Of a DNA stretch of 39,864 bases, positions 1 through 7,690 are shown piece by piece. The position numbers and the translations under genes are program-made. How positions within the stretch are numbered: the stretch's first letter is position 1; every line of letters begins with the position of its first letter. The notes below the pieces were generated by a model. It saw only the letters and a program-made list of their open reading frames with translations, did no database searches and was not told the origin of the DNA. Origin of the DNA: Actinomycetes bacterium (GTDB taxonomy: Bacteria; Actinomycetota; Actinomycetes; Nanopelagicales; Nanopelagicaceae); assembly GCA_919902125.1 (NCBI GenBank), contig CAKKQM010000094.1, forward strand, positions 1 to 39,864, given 5' to 3'.

Positions 1-1
1 A

Positions 2-301
2 ATCAAGCCCGCCTCTGCCCAGGCACAGAAGCACTGGCTCCAGGCCTGTGAGCAAGAGCTTGATCTCATGTCAAAAGAGAAGGAAAGGCTTGAGAAAAGA
101 CCTCTTGAGCGGGGCGAAAACCCTAGGCGGACCCACAAGTTACGTGGAAAGTTGGCTGAGCGCAGTATCGCAGGCACCACCTATGACCAATGGCAATACG
201 AGATCACCTCGGCTGGACGTATTTGGTACTGCGTAGATCGTAGGAAGCGAATCGTCTGGATTACTCAAGTAAGCCTGGGCCGTCCTAAGAAAACTGAGTA
301 G
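2..301 (+). CDS. RelE/ParE-like toxin domain protein, 5' end cut by window
   Basis: The frame is open from the left edge, so the N-terminus is missing; an internal ATG lies at 68. The visible 99 residues contain basic helices followed by a strand-rich end with DQWQYEI, GRIWYCVD, IVWITQVS and a final GRPKKTE. This resembles the C-terminal pattern (LKG...W.YEIT..GRIWY.VD...V.L....GHPK.TE) of actinobacterial RelE/ParE-fold toxins, which usually cleave mRNA at the ribosome or inhibit gyrase. The His common in the final GHPK is Arg here. No antitoxin-like gene follows it; a partner could lie upstream, outside the window. Family assignment is by motif resemblance only, and toxic activity is not shown. 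Positions 302-529 downstream hold no gene I can support. Confidence 0.55.
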   Translation: MKPASAQAQKHWLQACEQELDLMSKEKERLEKRPLERGENPRRTHKLRGKLAERSIAGTTYDQWQYEITSAGRIWYCVDRRKRIVWITQVSLGRPKKTE

Positions 302-529
302 CGCTCTTGGCTCAGTTTCAAGTTTGAACAGTTTGAGAGAGCACTCTGAGTTATGCGTTAGAAAGCATTTGGACTCTTCACGACTCCACAAACGATGCAC
401 CCAACCAACTCTTCAAAGCGGGCATTTTTATATGAGACAACTCGGTCAGTATGCAATCTGGTTGTATTTGTTCTATTGTGGGCTCATCATTGAAAGCGAA
501 TGGCGAGAATGGTGAGAAAGGAGCGTAAA

Positions 530-886
530 ATGCCACTATCAGAGCACGAGCGCAAACTCTTGGCGCAGATGGAAGAAGCCTTCATCGCCGATGACCCCCG
601 CCTTGTATCCACGCTAACTGGGAATCGTCTCTACCCCGGGCGGAACCGTTTTATTCTTGGTCTTACGCTGGTTGCGGCAGGCTTGGCCACACTCTTTGGC
701 GGCCTCATTGCTCAGATAACCCCGATTGGGATCCTTGGATTTCTCATCTCCCTCATCGGCGTGACGCTGGCAATCTCCGCCCTTTCAGGTCTAAGCGGGC
801 TACGTGGCACTCCGCGCAAACGTGGCAGAAGCAACCTCAATTCACGGTTAGAGGATCGTTGGGAACGTCGTAACTTCGATAATTAA
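530..886 (+). CDS. DUF3040 family membrane protein
   Basis: This is a 118-residue protein of unknown function. The N-terminus MPLSEHERKLLAQME is the hallmark of the actinobacterial DUF3040 family. It is followed by two hydrophobic segments at about residues 40-60 and 64-84 and a short basic, Arg-rich tail, so a small two-pass inner-membrane protein is expected. The ATG at 530 is chosen over the in-frame ATG at 500 because AAGGAG (518-523) sits 6 nt before it and because family members begin exactly at MPLSEHE. DUF3040 genes commonly lie just upstream of mraZ in Actinobacteria, as here. A terminator follows at 908-931, so it is probably transcribed separately from the dcw cluster. Confidence 0.85.
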   Translation: MPLSEHERKLLAQMEEAFIADDPRLVSTLTGNRLYPGRNRFILGLTLVAAGLATLFGGLIAQITPIGILGFLISLIGVTLAISALSGLSGLRGTPRKRGRSNLNSRLEDRWERRNFDN

Positions 887-907
887 TTAGAGAGCATCCG
901 CATCTAG

Positions 908-931
908 GGCCCCTCCGTGGGGTCTTTTTTT
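908..931 (+). terminator. Rho-independent terminator after the DUF3040 gene
   Basis: GGCCCC (908-913) pairs with GGGGTC (919-924), including one G-T wobble, around a TCCGT loop, and is followed by seven T (925-931). It lies 21 nt past the DUF3040 stop and just before the MraZ-box region, separating the upstream gene from the dcw transcription unit. Confidence 0.8.
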
Positions 932-982
932 GTCCCCAAAATTTCCGCAAGAGTGGGCAGGAGGGAGCAAAGAGGGAAGGGA

Positions 983-1032
983 TGGAGGCAAGTGGTTGAA
1001 AATGGAGAGAAATGGAGTAAAGTGGGGAATTA
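983..1032 (+). promoter_or_regulatory. MraZ operator: five TGG repeats at 10-bp period
   Basis: TGG begins at 983, 993, 1003, 1013 and 1023, exactly 10 bp apart, with A/G-rich spacers; weaker GGG and AGG matches continue the phase at 963 and 973. MraZ proteins are known to bind tandem TGGGN-type direct repeats spaced by 5 nt (10-bp period) upstream of their own gene, contacting the same DNA face. Only the last copy here (TGGGG) fits TGGGN fully, but the spacing and the position 34 nt before the mraZ start match well. I infer an autoregulatory site controlling the dcw operon. Confidence 0.75.
996..1023 (+). promoter_or_regulatory. Candidate promoter for the dcw operon
   Basis: TTGAAA (996-1001) and TAAAGT (1018-1023) are separated by 16 bp and fit a sigma-70-type -35/-10 pair. 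Both lie inside the MraZ repeat array, which would let MraZ compete with RNA polymerase. This is a pattern match only; the purine-rich region makes chance matches likely. Confidence 0.3.
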
Positions 1033-1065
1033 TCAGCCTGGAACCTGGGGAAGGGAGCCAGAAAA

Positions 1066-1497
1066 ATGTTTCTCGGCACCCACGAGCCTCGCCTGGATGA
1101 GAAAGGCCGTCTCATCCTTCCCGCGAAATTTCGCGATGAATTAGCCCAAGGTCTTGTCATTACCAAAGGACAAGAGCGTTGTCTTTATGTTTTCCCTTCC
1201 GCGGAGTTTGCAACAATCACAGAGACGTTGAGAAAAGCGCCAGTTACTGCCAAATCCGCGCGCGATTACATGCGCGTGATGTTTGCCGGCGCGCACGATG
1301 AAATTCCCGATCGCCAAGGGCGTATCACTATTCCGCAAGGTCTTCGTACATACGCAGCTTTAGAAAAAGAGTGCGTCGTTATTGGCGCAAATACGCGCGT
1401 GGAAATTTGGGATGCAACTTCTTGGAACGAGTACCTAGCTGATCGCGAGAAGGGATTTGCCGATGTCTCAGAGGAGGTATTCCCAGGTCTGTTCTAA
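1066..1497 (+). CDS. mraZ: Transcriptional regulator MraZ
   Basis: MraZ is a DNA-binding regulator that forms a ring and controls transcription of the division/cell-wall operon it heads. The 143-residue protein has the expected two AbrB-like half-domains: [16 protein letters not shown] near the N-terminus and [13 protein letters not shown] near residue 85. Length matches the family (about 140-150). The ATG at 1066 has AAGGGAG (1051-1057) 8 nt upstream. The in-phase TGG repeats at 983-1032 are its likely binding sites. It is the first gene of the long + strand dcw run and is separated from rsmH by a structured 170-nt leader. Confidence 0.95.
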   Translation: MFLGTHEPRLDEKGRLILPAKFRDELAQGLVITKGQERCLYVFPSAEFATITETLRKAPVTAKSARDYMRVMFAGAHDEIPDRQGRITIPQGLRTYAALEKECVVIGANTRVEIWDATSWNEYLADREKGFADVSEEVFPGLF

Positions 1498-1520
1498 ATA
1501 AACGTTCTGGCTCTCTCTTG

Positions 1521-1597
1521 TGGCCACCGCCGACCTTATGAAGCGGCGCCCCTTCCCCGGCGCCGCTACAAAAAGTTCCGTCGGCCGGCGGTGACCA
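1521..1597 (+). promoter_or_regulatory. Structured leader before rsmH, candidate mraW RNA motif
   Basis: Two nested stems are visible. The inner one is a perfect 8-bp helix, GCGGCGCC (1543-1550) with GGCGCCGC (1559-1566), capped by an 8-nt loop. The outer one pairs TGG (1521-1523), CACCGCC (1525-1531) and GAC (1532-1534) with GTC (1580-1582), GGCGGTG (1587-1593) and CCA (1595-1597), leaving one C-A mismatch and a 4-nt bulge. A conserved structured RNA called the mraW motif has been described upstream of mraW (rsmH) in Actinobacteria; position and complexity fit, but I could not compare with its consensus. It probably acts in cis on rsmH and downstream genes. There is no U-run to suggest a terminator. 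Confidence 0.6.
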
Positions 1598-1601
1598 GAG
1601 G

Positions 1602-1627
1602 AGATAGACCCAACGCAGATAGACCCA
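1602..1627 (+). repeat. Tandem 11-nt repeat in the rsmH leader
   Basis: AGATAGACCCA occurs at 1602-1612 and again at 1617-1627 (15-nt period), directly after the structured element. The first copy overlaps an AGAGGAG (1597-1603) that looks like a ribosome binding site but has no start codon at a suitable distance. It may be part of the leader's conserved core or a protein-binding site. Confidence 0.6.
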
Positions 1628-1667
1628 GTGAGAAATCAATAACTACGAAGAAATGGGGGGGGAGAAG

Positions 1668-2612
1668 GTGGCAGAACATATATCTGTAATGCTCGATCGT
1701 TGCATTGCGCTACTTTCTCCAGCAATTGAGAAGACTGATAATCCCGTCGTTGTTGATGCAACGCTAGGACTGGGCGGACACACCGAAGCCTTATTAAAGA
1801 AATTCCCGCAACTCGTTGTCATCGGCATTGATCGCGATCGCGATGCGTTGGCACTTGCCACATCTCGTTTAGTGCAATTCGGTAGCCGTTTTCGAGCCTT
1901 CCATGCGGTGTATGACGAGATCGGCGAAGTCATTGAAAAGTCTGGCTTTACTAAAGTAAACGGAATTTTATTTGACCTGGGGATTTCATCAATGCAGATA
2001 GATGAAATTGAGCGGGGATTTTCTTATTCGCAAGATGCGCCACTTGATATGCGTATGGATCGTAGCGGCGGTCGGACCGCCGCAGATATTATTAACAACT
2101 ATAGTCGTGATGAGTTAATTGCAATCCTGCGCAACTATGGAGAAGAAAAATTCGCGCCTCGAATTGTCGATGCAATTATCCGTGAGCGAACTAAGGCGCC
2201 TTTGAATTCCACTGCTTATTTGGCTGCTCTTGTAAAAGAAAATATTCCAGCTGCCACTCGTCGAACCGGTGGCAATCCTGCAAAGCGCACTTTTCAGGCG
2301 TTACGTATTGCTGTTAACGATGAATTAGGCGCATTGGCCCGTGCCCTGCCTGCATCTCTTGATGCGCTCATGGTTGGCGGTCGTTTAGTTGTCATGTCAT
2401 TTCAGTCTCTGGAAGATCGAATTGTTAAAGAGTTTTTTGTCAAAGCCACAACTTCCGGAACTCCCCGTGAACTCCCAGTGGAACTGCCAGGGCTCGCAGC
2501 GAAGTTCTCGTTAGTTGTGAAAAGTAGCGAGACTGCGACAGAGAGAGAAATTGATGAGAATCCGCGATCGCAATCGGTGCGACTCCGTGCAATCGAACGG
2601 GTGGCGGCATAA
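1668..2612 (+). CDS. rsmH: 16S rRNA (cytosine(1402)-N(4))-methyltransferase RsmH (MraW)
   Basis: RsmH transfers a methyl group from S-adenosylmethionine to N4 of C1402 in the 16S rRNA decoding centre. Visible family motifs are HISVMLDRC at the N-terminus, the SAM-binding VDATLGLGGHTEALL, GIDRDRDALALA, GILFDLGISS, the signature FSYSQDAPLDMRMDR and NPAKRTFQALRIAVNDEL. Length is 314 residues, normal for the family. I place the start at GTG 1668: a G-rich stretch lies just upstream and family members begin near AEHISVML. The alternative ATG at 1653 has a poor ribosome binding site and would encode an eight-G run (1655-1662). The stop overlaps the ftsL start (TAATG). Confidence 0.95.
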   Translation: MAEHISVMLDRCIALLSPAIEKTDNPVVVDATLGLGGHTEALLKKFPQLVVIGIDRDRDALALATSRLVQFGSRFRAFHAVYDEIGEVIEKSGFTKVNGILFDLGISSMQIDEIERGFSYSQDAPLDMRMDRSGGRTAADIINNYSRDELIAILRNYGEEKFAPRIVDAIIRERTKAPLNSTAYLAALVKENIPAATRRTGGNPAKRTFQALRIAVNDELGALARALPASLDALMVGGRLVVMSFQSLEDRIVKEFFVKATTSGTPRELPVELPGLAAKFSLVVKSSETATEREIDENPRSQSVRLRAIERVAA

Positions 2613-3016
2613 TGGCTATAACTTCTCTTGCTCCAGCGGTTATCCGTTCTAAGCAGATCGTTGCAGAGAAATCTTCTCGTGTCGCACTACGTTTAGTACC
2701 TGACCTTGGAGGCGACAAACGAGTTGATCAGAAGTATTTCGTCACCTTTCTCTCTCTAGTTGGAGCACTAGGACTGCTCATGTTGCTCGTCATCAATACA
2801 TTGCTCGCCCAGGATGCTTTTGAGCTACGCCGTTTGCAGATGCAAGCGACGACACTTAGCGATCAACGTGAAGCGATAGTGAGAGAAATTGCGCGCGCAT
2901 CTTCGCCGGAAGAACTTGCTGCGCGCGCCCAAGCTCTTGGCATGGTTGCCTCGGAGAGTCCCCGGTTTCTTACTTTGGAAGCTGCCCCTATCGCTGATGC
3001 GAGAGCCAAAGGCTAG
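2612..3016 (+). CDS. ftsL: Cell division protein FtsL-like
   Basis: This is a 134-residue bitopic membrane protein in the ftsL position of the dcw cluster. A cytoplasmic N-terminus of about 45 residues precedes one hydrophobic span (about residues 46-70). A predicted coiled coil follows (FELRRLQMQATTLSDQREAI...), ending in ARAQALGMV, which resembles the conserved membrane-distal end of FtsL/FtsB-type proteins. FtsL joins FtsB and FtsQ in a complex that activates FtsW-FtsI at the septum. Sequence conservation in this family is low, so the call rests on topology and position. The start overlaps the rsmH stop by 1 nt; ftsI begins 2 nt after its stop. Confidence 0.85.
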   Translation: MAITSLAPAVIRSKQIVAEKSSRVALRLVPDLGGDKRVDQKYFVTFLSLVGALGLLMLLVINTLLAQDAFELRRLQMQATTLSDQREAIVREIARASSPEELAARAQALGMVASESPRFLTLEAAPIADARAKG

Positions 3017-3018
3017 TT

Positions 3019-4824
3019 ATGGGGAATTTTTTATTAGCACGCGACCGTATCCGTTGGCTGATCGCCAGCGCCTTAATTGTGCTTATGCTTTTTGGGCTAC
3101 GACTTATTGACATCCAAGCAGTTCAAGCCCAGTCTTACGCGTTACGTGCCGCGAGTGAAATGTCACGCACAACTATCATGCCTGCGCCACGCGGTGCTAT
3201 CACTGATATCAACGGAGTAGAATTCGCTCGTAGCGTTGCTGCCATAAATGTCGTGGTTGATCAGACGCTGATTCAGGACCCAGTTATGGCAGCGCAAATA
3301 GTTGCGCCGATCTTGTCTATGTCAGTAAGCGATGTTGAGAAGCAGATAACTGGAAAACGTCTTTGGAATATGGTTGCCCGTAATGTCACGCCAGCCCGAT
3401 GGAACGCTCTTAATTTGGCGCTTTCAAACTATAATCAGAGCTTGGATCGTAAGAGCGTGAGCAAGAGAATCTTTGGTTTTTTCGCGGAACGTGTTTATAC
3501 CCGCGAATATCCATCAGGCTCCCTGATTGCCTCCCTTGTTGGATTTGTTAATCAAGACGGGGTTGGTGCAGCAGGTTTGGAATCTAGTATGAACTCAAAG
3601 ATTTCGGGTATCGCTGGCAAATACATCTATGCCTATGGCTATGGTCCGCAAATTCCTGGATCTCAGCAGGAATTAATTACTGCAAAAACGGGAACAGCCG
3701 TGCGATTGACGATTGACCGCGATGTCCAATGGGTCGCCTCGGTAGCAATCTTTCAAGCAGTGAAAGCGGCTCGCGCTATCAGCGGCACTGTTATTGTCAT
3801 GGATCCTAAGACAGGAGAAATTCTTGCTCATGCAACTGTCCCAACTTTTGATCCGAATAACACAAGAAACATTTCATTGCAATCAATGAGGAACCCATCA
3901 GTGCAGGATGTCTATGAACCAGGCTCAACGGGTAAGGTCATGACTCTCTCCGCTGCTATAGAAGAAGAGAAAGTCGCCCCTTCGACAGTTTTCACAGTTC
4001 CTTATGCTCTTAAAGTTTCAAATACAATTTTTCGCGACCATGAAAAGCATCCAGTGGAACGTTTAACTACTACTGGGATTCTGGCCGCATCAAGCAATAC
4101 CGGTGCGATCCAGGTGGGAGAGAAGTTAAATAACAAGGTGCTGTACAGCTACCTCAGGAAATTTGGGGTTGGTAGCAATACTGGCTCTGGGTTGCCTGGC
4201 GAATCAGCAGGCGTCTTGCCTGATCTCGCCAACTGGACGGGGACCACAGCTCCAACAGTTGCTTTCGGACAGGGTTATTCTTTGACAGCGATGCAAGCAA
4301 CAAGTATTTTTGCAACGATCGCAAATGATGGCGTACGTGTCTCGCCAACTGTGATTGCTGGCACTAGTGATGCCGATGGCCACTTCACACCGGCGCCTTC
4401 GCGCGAGGGTGTCAGAGTTATCAGCGCAGCCACTGCCAACCAGATGCGATTGATGATGGAGAGCGTTGTTTCTGCTAAAGGGACTGCGCCAGAAGCAGCG
4501 ATTCCCGGTTATCGTGTAGCTGGTAAAACTGGTACTGCGATGCGCGTTGATGACACATGTGGTTGCTATCGTGGCTACACCGCTTCATTTATCGGCTTCG
4601 CTCCCGCTGACAAGCCGCGTTATGTCATCAGCGTCACTATTCAAGATCCGCAAGGAGTTTATTATGGTGGAACACTCGGCGGGCCAGTATTTAAAAAAGT
4701 AATGTCGTTTGTTCTTCAAGCTCGCCGCGTCTCGCCAACGCAAACTCAGGTGATTCCTTATCCGCTCAATGAGATGCAAGCCAAGAAGGCCGCAACGGTA
4801 GCACTGGCAAAAGGTAAGAATTGA
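3019..4824 (+). CDS. ftsI: Septal peptidoglycan transpeptidase FtsI (PBP3)
   Basis: This class B penicillin-binding protein cross-links septal peptidoglycan with its periplasmic transpeptidase domain. It has 601 residues: a short cytoplasmic N-terminus, one membrane anchor (about 11-30), a PBP dimerisation domain beginning near PAPRGAITDING, and the catalytic domain. The three active-site motifs are present: STGK at 303-306 (nucleophile Ser303), SSN at 358-360 and KTG at 503-505. It partners FtsW, encoded five genes downstream. The gene begins 2 nt after ftsL, and its TGA overlaps the murE start (TGATG), so translational coupling is likely. Nothing is missing compared with the family. Confidence 0.97.
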   Translation: MGNFLLARDRIRWLIASALIVLMLFGLRLIDIQAVQAQSYALRAASEMSRTTIMPAPRGAITDINGVEFARSVAAINVVVDQTLIQDPVMAAQIVAPILSMSVSDVEKQITGKRLWNMVARNVTPARWNALNLALSNYNQSLDRKSVSKRIFGFFAERVYTREYPSGSLIASLVGFVNQDGVGAAGLESSMNSKISGIAGKYIYAYGYGPQIPGSQQELITAKTGTAVRLTIDRDVQWVASVAIFQAVKAARAISGTVIVMDPKTGEILAHATVPTFDPNNTRNISLQSMRNPSVQDVYEPGSTGKVMTLSAAIEEEKVAPSTVFTVPYALKVSNTIFRDHEKHPVERLTTTGILAASSNTGAIQVGEKLNNKVLYSYLRKFGVGSNTGSGLPGESAGVLPDLANWTGTTAPTVAFGQGYSLTAMQATSIFATIANDGVRVSPTVIAGTSDADGHFTPAPSREGVRVISAATANQMRLMMESVVSAKGTAPEAAIPGYRVAGKTGTAMRVDDTCGCYRGYTASFIGFAPADKPRYVISVTIQDPQGVYYGGTLGGPVFKKVMSFVLQARRVSPTQTQVIPYPLNEMQAKKAATVALAKGKN

Positions 4825-6308
4825 TGGAACGTCCAATATCGCCATCGATGAAGTCGCTCTGCGCGATTGCGCGACTCGTGGGTGCAACGGTGCCAGATGT
4901 AGATGTGGATATCACAGGTATCACGCACAACAGTACTGAAATTAAAGAAGGAGATCTCTTTCTCGCGTTTGCTGGAGCACGGGTACATGGTGCGAGCTTT
5001 TCTGCTGCTGCACGGATGCGAGGTGCACGTGCAGTATTAACCGACGCAGATGGTGCGACTCAGGTGGTTACCGATTTGCCAACAATCGTCGTTAGCGATC
5101 CGCGTCGCTCTGCGGGAATCTTGAGTGCTTGGTTTTATGACGAACCAATGCGTGACATCTTCTCTGTCGGGATTACTGGAACAAATGGAAAGACGACGAC
5201 AACTACTTTGCTTTACCAGATATGGAGCCACGCTGGCCGCGAAAGTGGGCTAATCGGCACGGTTGAAACTCGCATAGGCAAGGAAGTTATTGCGAGCAAG
5301 AGAACCACTCCTGAAAGTTGCGATCTACAGGCACTTGTGGCAACGATGCGCGAACGTCATGTCCGCAATTTTGCTATGGAGGTATCAAGTCACGCAGTTT
5401 CATTAGAGCGAATTCGTGGATCTCATTTCTCTGTTGTGGGATTTACCAATCTAAGTCAAGATCATCTCGATTTCCATCACACGATGGAAGAGTACTTTCA
5501 GGCCAAGTCAGCGCTCTTCACTTTTGAATATGCCGATCTTGCAGTAATTAATATTGACGATTCATATGGCCAGCGTTTGGCAGAACTTATCGAAATGCCA
5601 ACTCTGCGATTATCTCGACATGATGTGCGAGCGGATTGGAGTTACGAATCAATTCGCTCGCATCTACAGGGCAACGAGGTGGCCATTCGCGGCACAGGTG
5701 GCATCTTGATTGAGGGGCTACTGCCACTGCATGGCGATTACAACCTCGACAATGCTCTGATGGCGATCGCGATTGCATGTGAAAGCGGCGTTGACCCTAT
5801 TGCTATTCAAGCTTTATTGTCGAAACTTACCGGCGCCGAAGGCCGATTAGAGAGCATCAGTGTCGGTCAAGATTTTGGAGCCTTTGTCGATTATGCGCAT
5901 TCGGCTGATGCGGTGGGTCGCGTTTTGGAAGCTTGCCGCCAGATGACGCAGGGGAAAGTTATCGCTGTTTTGGGCTGCGGAGGGGATCGCGATTGGACGA
6001 AGCGGCCCTTGATGGGACGAGCCTTAGCCGATGGGTCCGATCTTGCCGTCTTTACAAGTGACAATCCTCGTTCGGAAGATCCTGCGGCGATCTTGAATGA
6101 GATGACACGCTCGCTTCAGGTAAATTCTCCGAACGCCGTAATCGTTGATCGTACAAATGCTATTAAATATGCGGTAGCCCAGGCTCGTACCGGGGATATC
6201 GTTGTAGTTCTTGGTAAAGGCCATGAAACTGGTCAGGAAGTTGCTGGCGTTGTGTATCCATTTGATGATCGTTTGGTGCTTGCCGCAGCGATCGAAGGCC
6301 GAGCATGA
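4824..6308 (+). CDS. murE: UDP-N-acetylmuramoyl-L-alanyl-D-glutamate--2,6-diaminopimelate ligase MurE
   Basis: MurE is the cytoplasmic ATP-dependent ligase that adds the third residue to the peptidoglycan stem peptide. The 494-residue protein has the ATP-binding loop GITGTNGKTT at about 117-126 and the substrate signature TTPESCDLQ. DNPR at 413-416, within SDNPRSEDP, is the motif that selects meso-diaminopimelate over lysine, so the cell wall is predicted to be of the A1gamma (mDAP) type. The ATG at 4824 overlaps the ftsI stop; an in-frame TTG at 4821 is the less likely alternative. The stop overlaps the murF start as ATGA. Confidence 0.97.
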   Translation: MERPISPSMKSLCAIARLVGATVPDVDVDITGITHNSTEIKEGDLFLAFAGARVHGASFSAAARMRGARAVLTDADGATQVVTDLPTIVVSDPRRSAGILSAWFYDEPMRDIFSVGITGTNGKTTTTTLLYQIWSHAGRESGLIGTVETRIGKEVIASKRTTPESCDLQALVATMRERHVRNFAMEVSSHAVSLERIRGSHFSVVGFTNLSQDHLDFHHTMEEYFQAKSALFTFEYADLAVINIDDSYGQRLAELIEMPTLRLSRHDVRADWSYESIRSHLQGNEVAIRGTGGILIEGLLPLHGDYNLDNALMAIAIACESGVDPIAIQALLSKLTGAEGRLESISVGQDFGAFVDYAHSADAVGRVLEACRQMTQGKVIAVLGCGGDRDWTKRPLMGRALADGSDLAVFTSDNPRSEDPAAILNEMTRSLQVNSPNAVIVDRTNAIKYAVAQARTGDIVVVLGKGHETGQEVAGVVYPFDDRLVLAAAIEGRA

Positions 6309-7690
6309 TTAAACTGACTGCTGGGCAGATTGCCGATATCGTGCATGGAGAATTAAATGCTCCGCCAGACCTTTTGGTAACACAAGCGCCTGTTTTTGAT
6401 TCACGCGATGTACTTTCGGGATGTATCTTCTTGGCACTAAAGGGTGAACACCGAGACGGTCATGACTTTGCCCAGGCTGCATTGGCGCAAGGAGCGGCCC
6501 TTGTAATTTCAACGCGCCTGATCGCCGGGCCTTGCATTGTCGTTGACGATGTTCTTATAGCTCTTGGTCTGTTGGCACGGCACATTCGTCGAGCATTGCC
6601 CAACTTGATCGTGATTGGCATTACTGGCTCACAGGGCAAGACGACTACCAAGGATTTACTTGCTTGGATTTTAGGCATGCAGGGCGAAACAATTGCAGCA
6701 CATAGTTCTTTTAATAATGAGTTGGGCATGCCGCTGACATTGATGCGTTGCACCCAATCGACTCGTTATTGCATTCTGGAAATGGGCGCCAGCCATCCTG
6801 GCGAGATCACAACCTTGTGCTCCATTGCTACCCCAGATATTGGGGTCGTCCTCAAAGTGGGAAGTGCCCATCTGGGTGAATTTGGATCGCGCGAAGCCAT
6901 AGCGTCAACCAAAGCGGAGTTGATCCAAGCGCTAGGCGAGAACGGCATTGCAATTTTGGGTCTCTATGACAATTTCACGCCAACAATGGCAGATGGACGC
7001 AGACTTTCAGTTCTTACCTTCGGGCAGACGCACCAGGCGCAGATAAGGGCGACAGATATAGATATTCGGGAAGGCCGTGCTCATTTTGATCTCGTGACGC
7101 CAGATGGCCGGGCCGCAGTCGGGATGCGATTAATCGGAGCGCACCAAATTCCTAATGCGCTGGCAGCAGCAGCAGTTGCAACAGCGCTGCACATTCCACT
7201 TGATGTCATTGCCAGTGGGCTTTCCACCGCTGAAATTGCCAGCAAATGGCGTATGGAGCTTCATGAACTAAACAATCTTCTCGTCATTAACGACGCGTAT
7301 AACGCGAATCCAGAATCTACTGTCGCAGCGTTGCGGACGCTCTCGCTCTTTGCGCAAGAACGAGGCGGTCAGTCCTGGGCGTTCTTAGGAAAGATGCGCG
7401 AACTCGGCGAGTCAGCTAGCCAAGAGCATGCATTAATCGGCACTCTTGCCGAGGAAATGGGAATTGACCACTTAGTCTGCGTAGATGCTCCTGAGTATGG
7501 GCTGAATATTTTAGCCAAGAGCGATATGCGTGTTCACTATTGTCGCACGCAATCAGAGGCTCGGGAGTTGGTGGATCACTTTACTTTCGGGGATGTAGTC
7601 CTAATCAAAGCCTCACGTGCAGAGAAGATGGAAGAATTAGCGCAGGAGATTGTACGTATCTGGAATCAGAGAGCAGGTCTGCCAGAATGA
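6305..7690 (+). CDS. murF: UDP-N-acetylmuramoyl-tripeptide--D-alanyl-D-alanine ligase MurF
   Basis: MurF joins the D-Ala-D-Ala dipeptide to the UDP-MurNAc-tripeptide, using ATP, to complete the cytoplasmic precursor. The 461-residue protein shows the Mur ligase P-loop GITGSQGKT at 105-113, an FNNELGMPLTL block, EMGASHPGEI and the C-terminal NDAYNANPESTVAALRTL signature. Length is usual for the family. It overlaps murE upstream and mraY downstream, each by an ATGA. No D-Ala-D-Ala ligase gene (ddl) is in this cluster, so its substrate must come from a gene elsewhere. Confidence 0.97.
   Translation: MIKLTAGQIADIVHGELNAPPDLLVTQAPVFDSRDVLSGCIFLALKGEHRDGHDFAQAALAQGAALVISTRLIAGPCIVVDDVLIALGLLARHIRRALPNLIVIGITGSQGKTTTKDLLAWILGMQGETIAAHSSFNNELGMPLTLMRCTQSTRYCILEMGASHPGEITTLCSIATPDIGVVLKVGSAHLGEFGSREAIASTKAELIQALGENGIAILGLYDNFTPTMADGRRLSVLTFGQTHQAQIRATDIDIREGRAHFDLVTPDGRAAVGMRLIGAHQIPNALAAAAVATALHIPLDVIASGLSTAEIASKWRMELHELNNLLVINDAYNANPESTVAALRTLSLFAQERGGQSWAFLGKMRELGESASQEHALIGTLAEEMGIDHLVCVDAPEYGLNILAKSDMRVHYCRTQSEARELVDHFTFGDVVLIKASRAEKMEELAQEIVRIWNQRAGLPE

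Noticed and set aside
324-515. 63-codon ORF between the toxin-like gene and the DUF3040 gene
   Set aside because: It has no recognisable motif and no ribosome binding site, and its composition is unlike the neighbouring proteins; it also runs into the DUF3040 upstream region.
1628-1642. Four-codon GTG mini-ORF in the rsmH leader
   Set aside because: It is out of frame with rsmH, extremely short and not well placed after the AGAGGAG sequence; chance is the simpler explanation.
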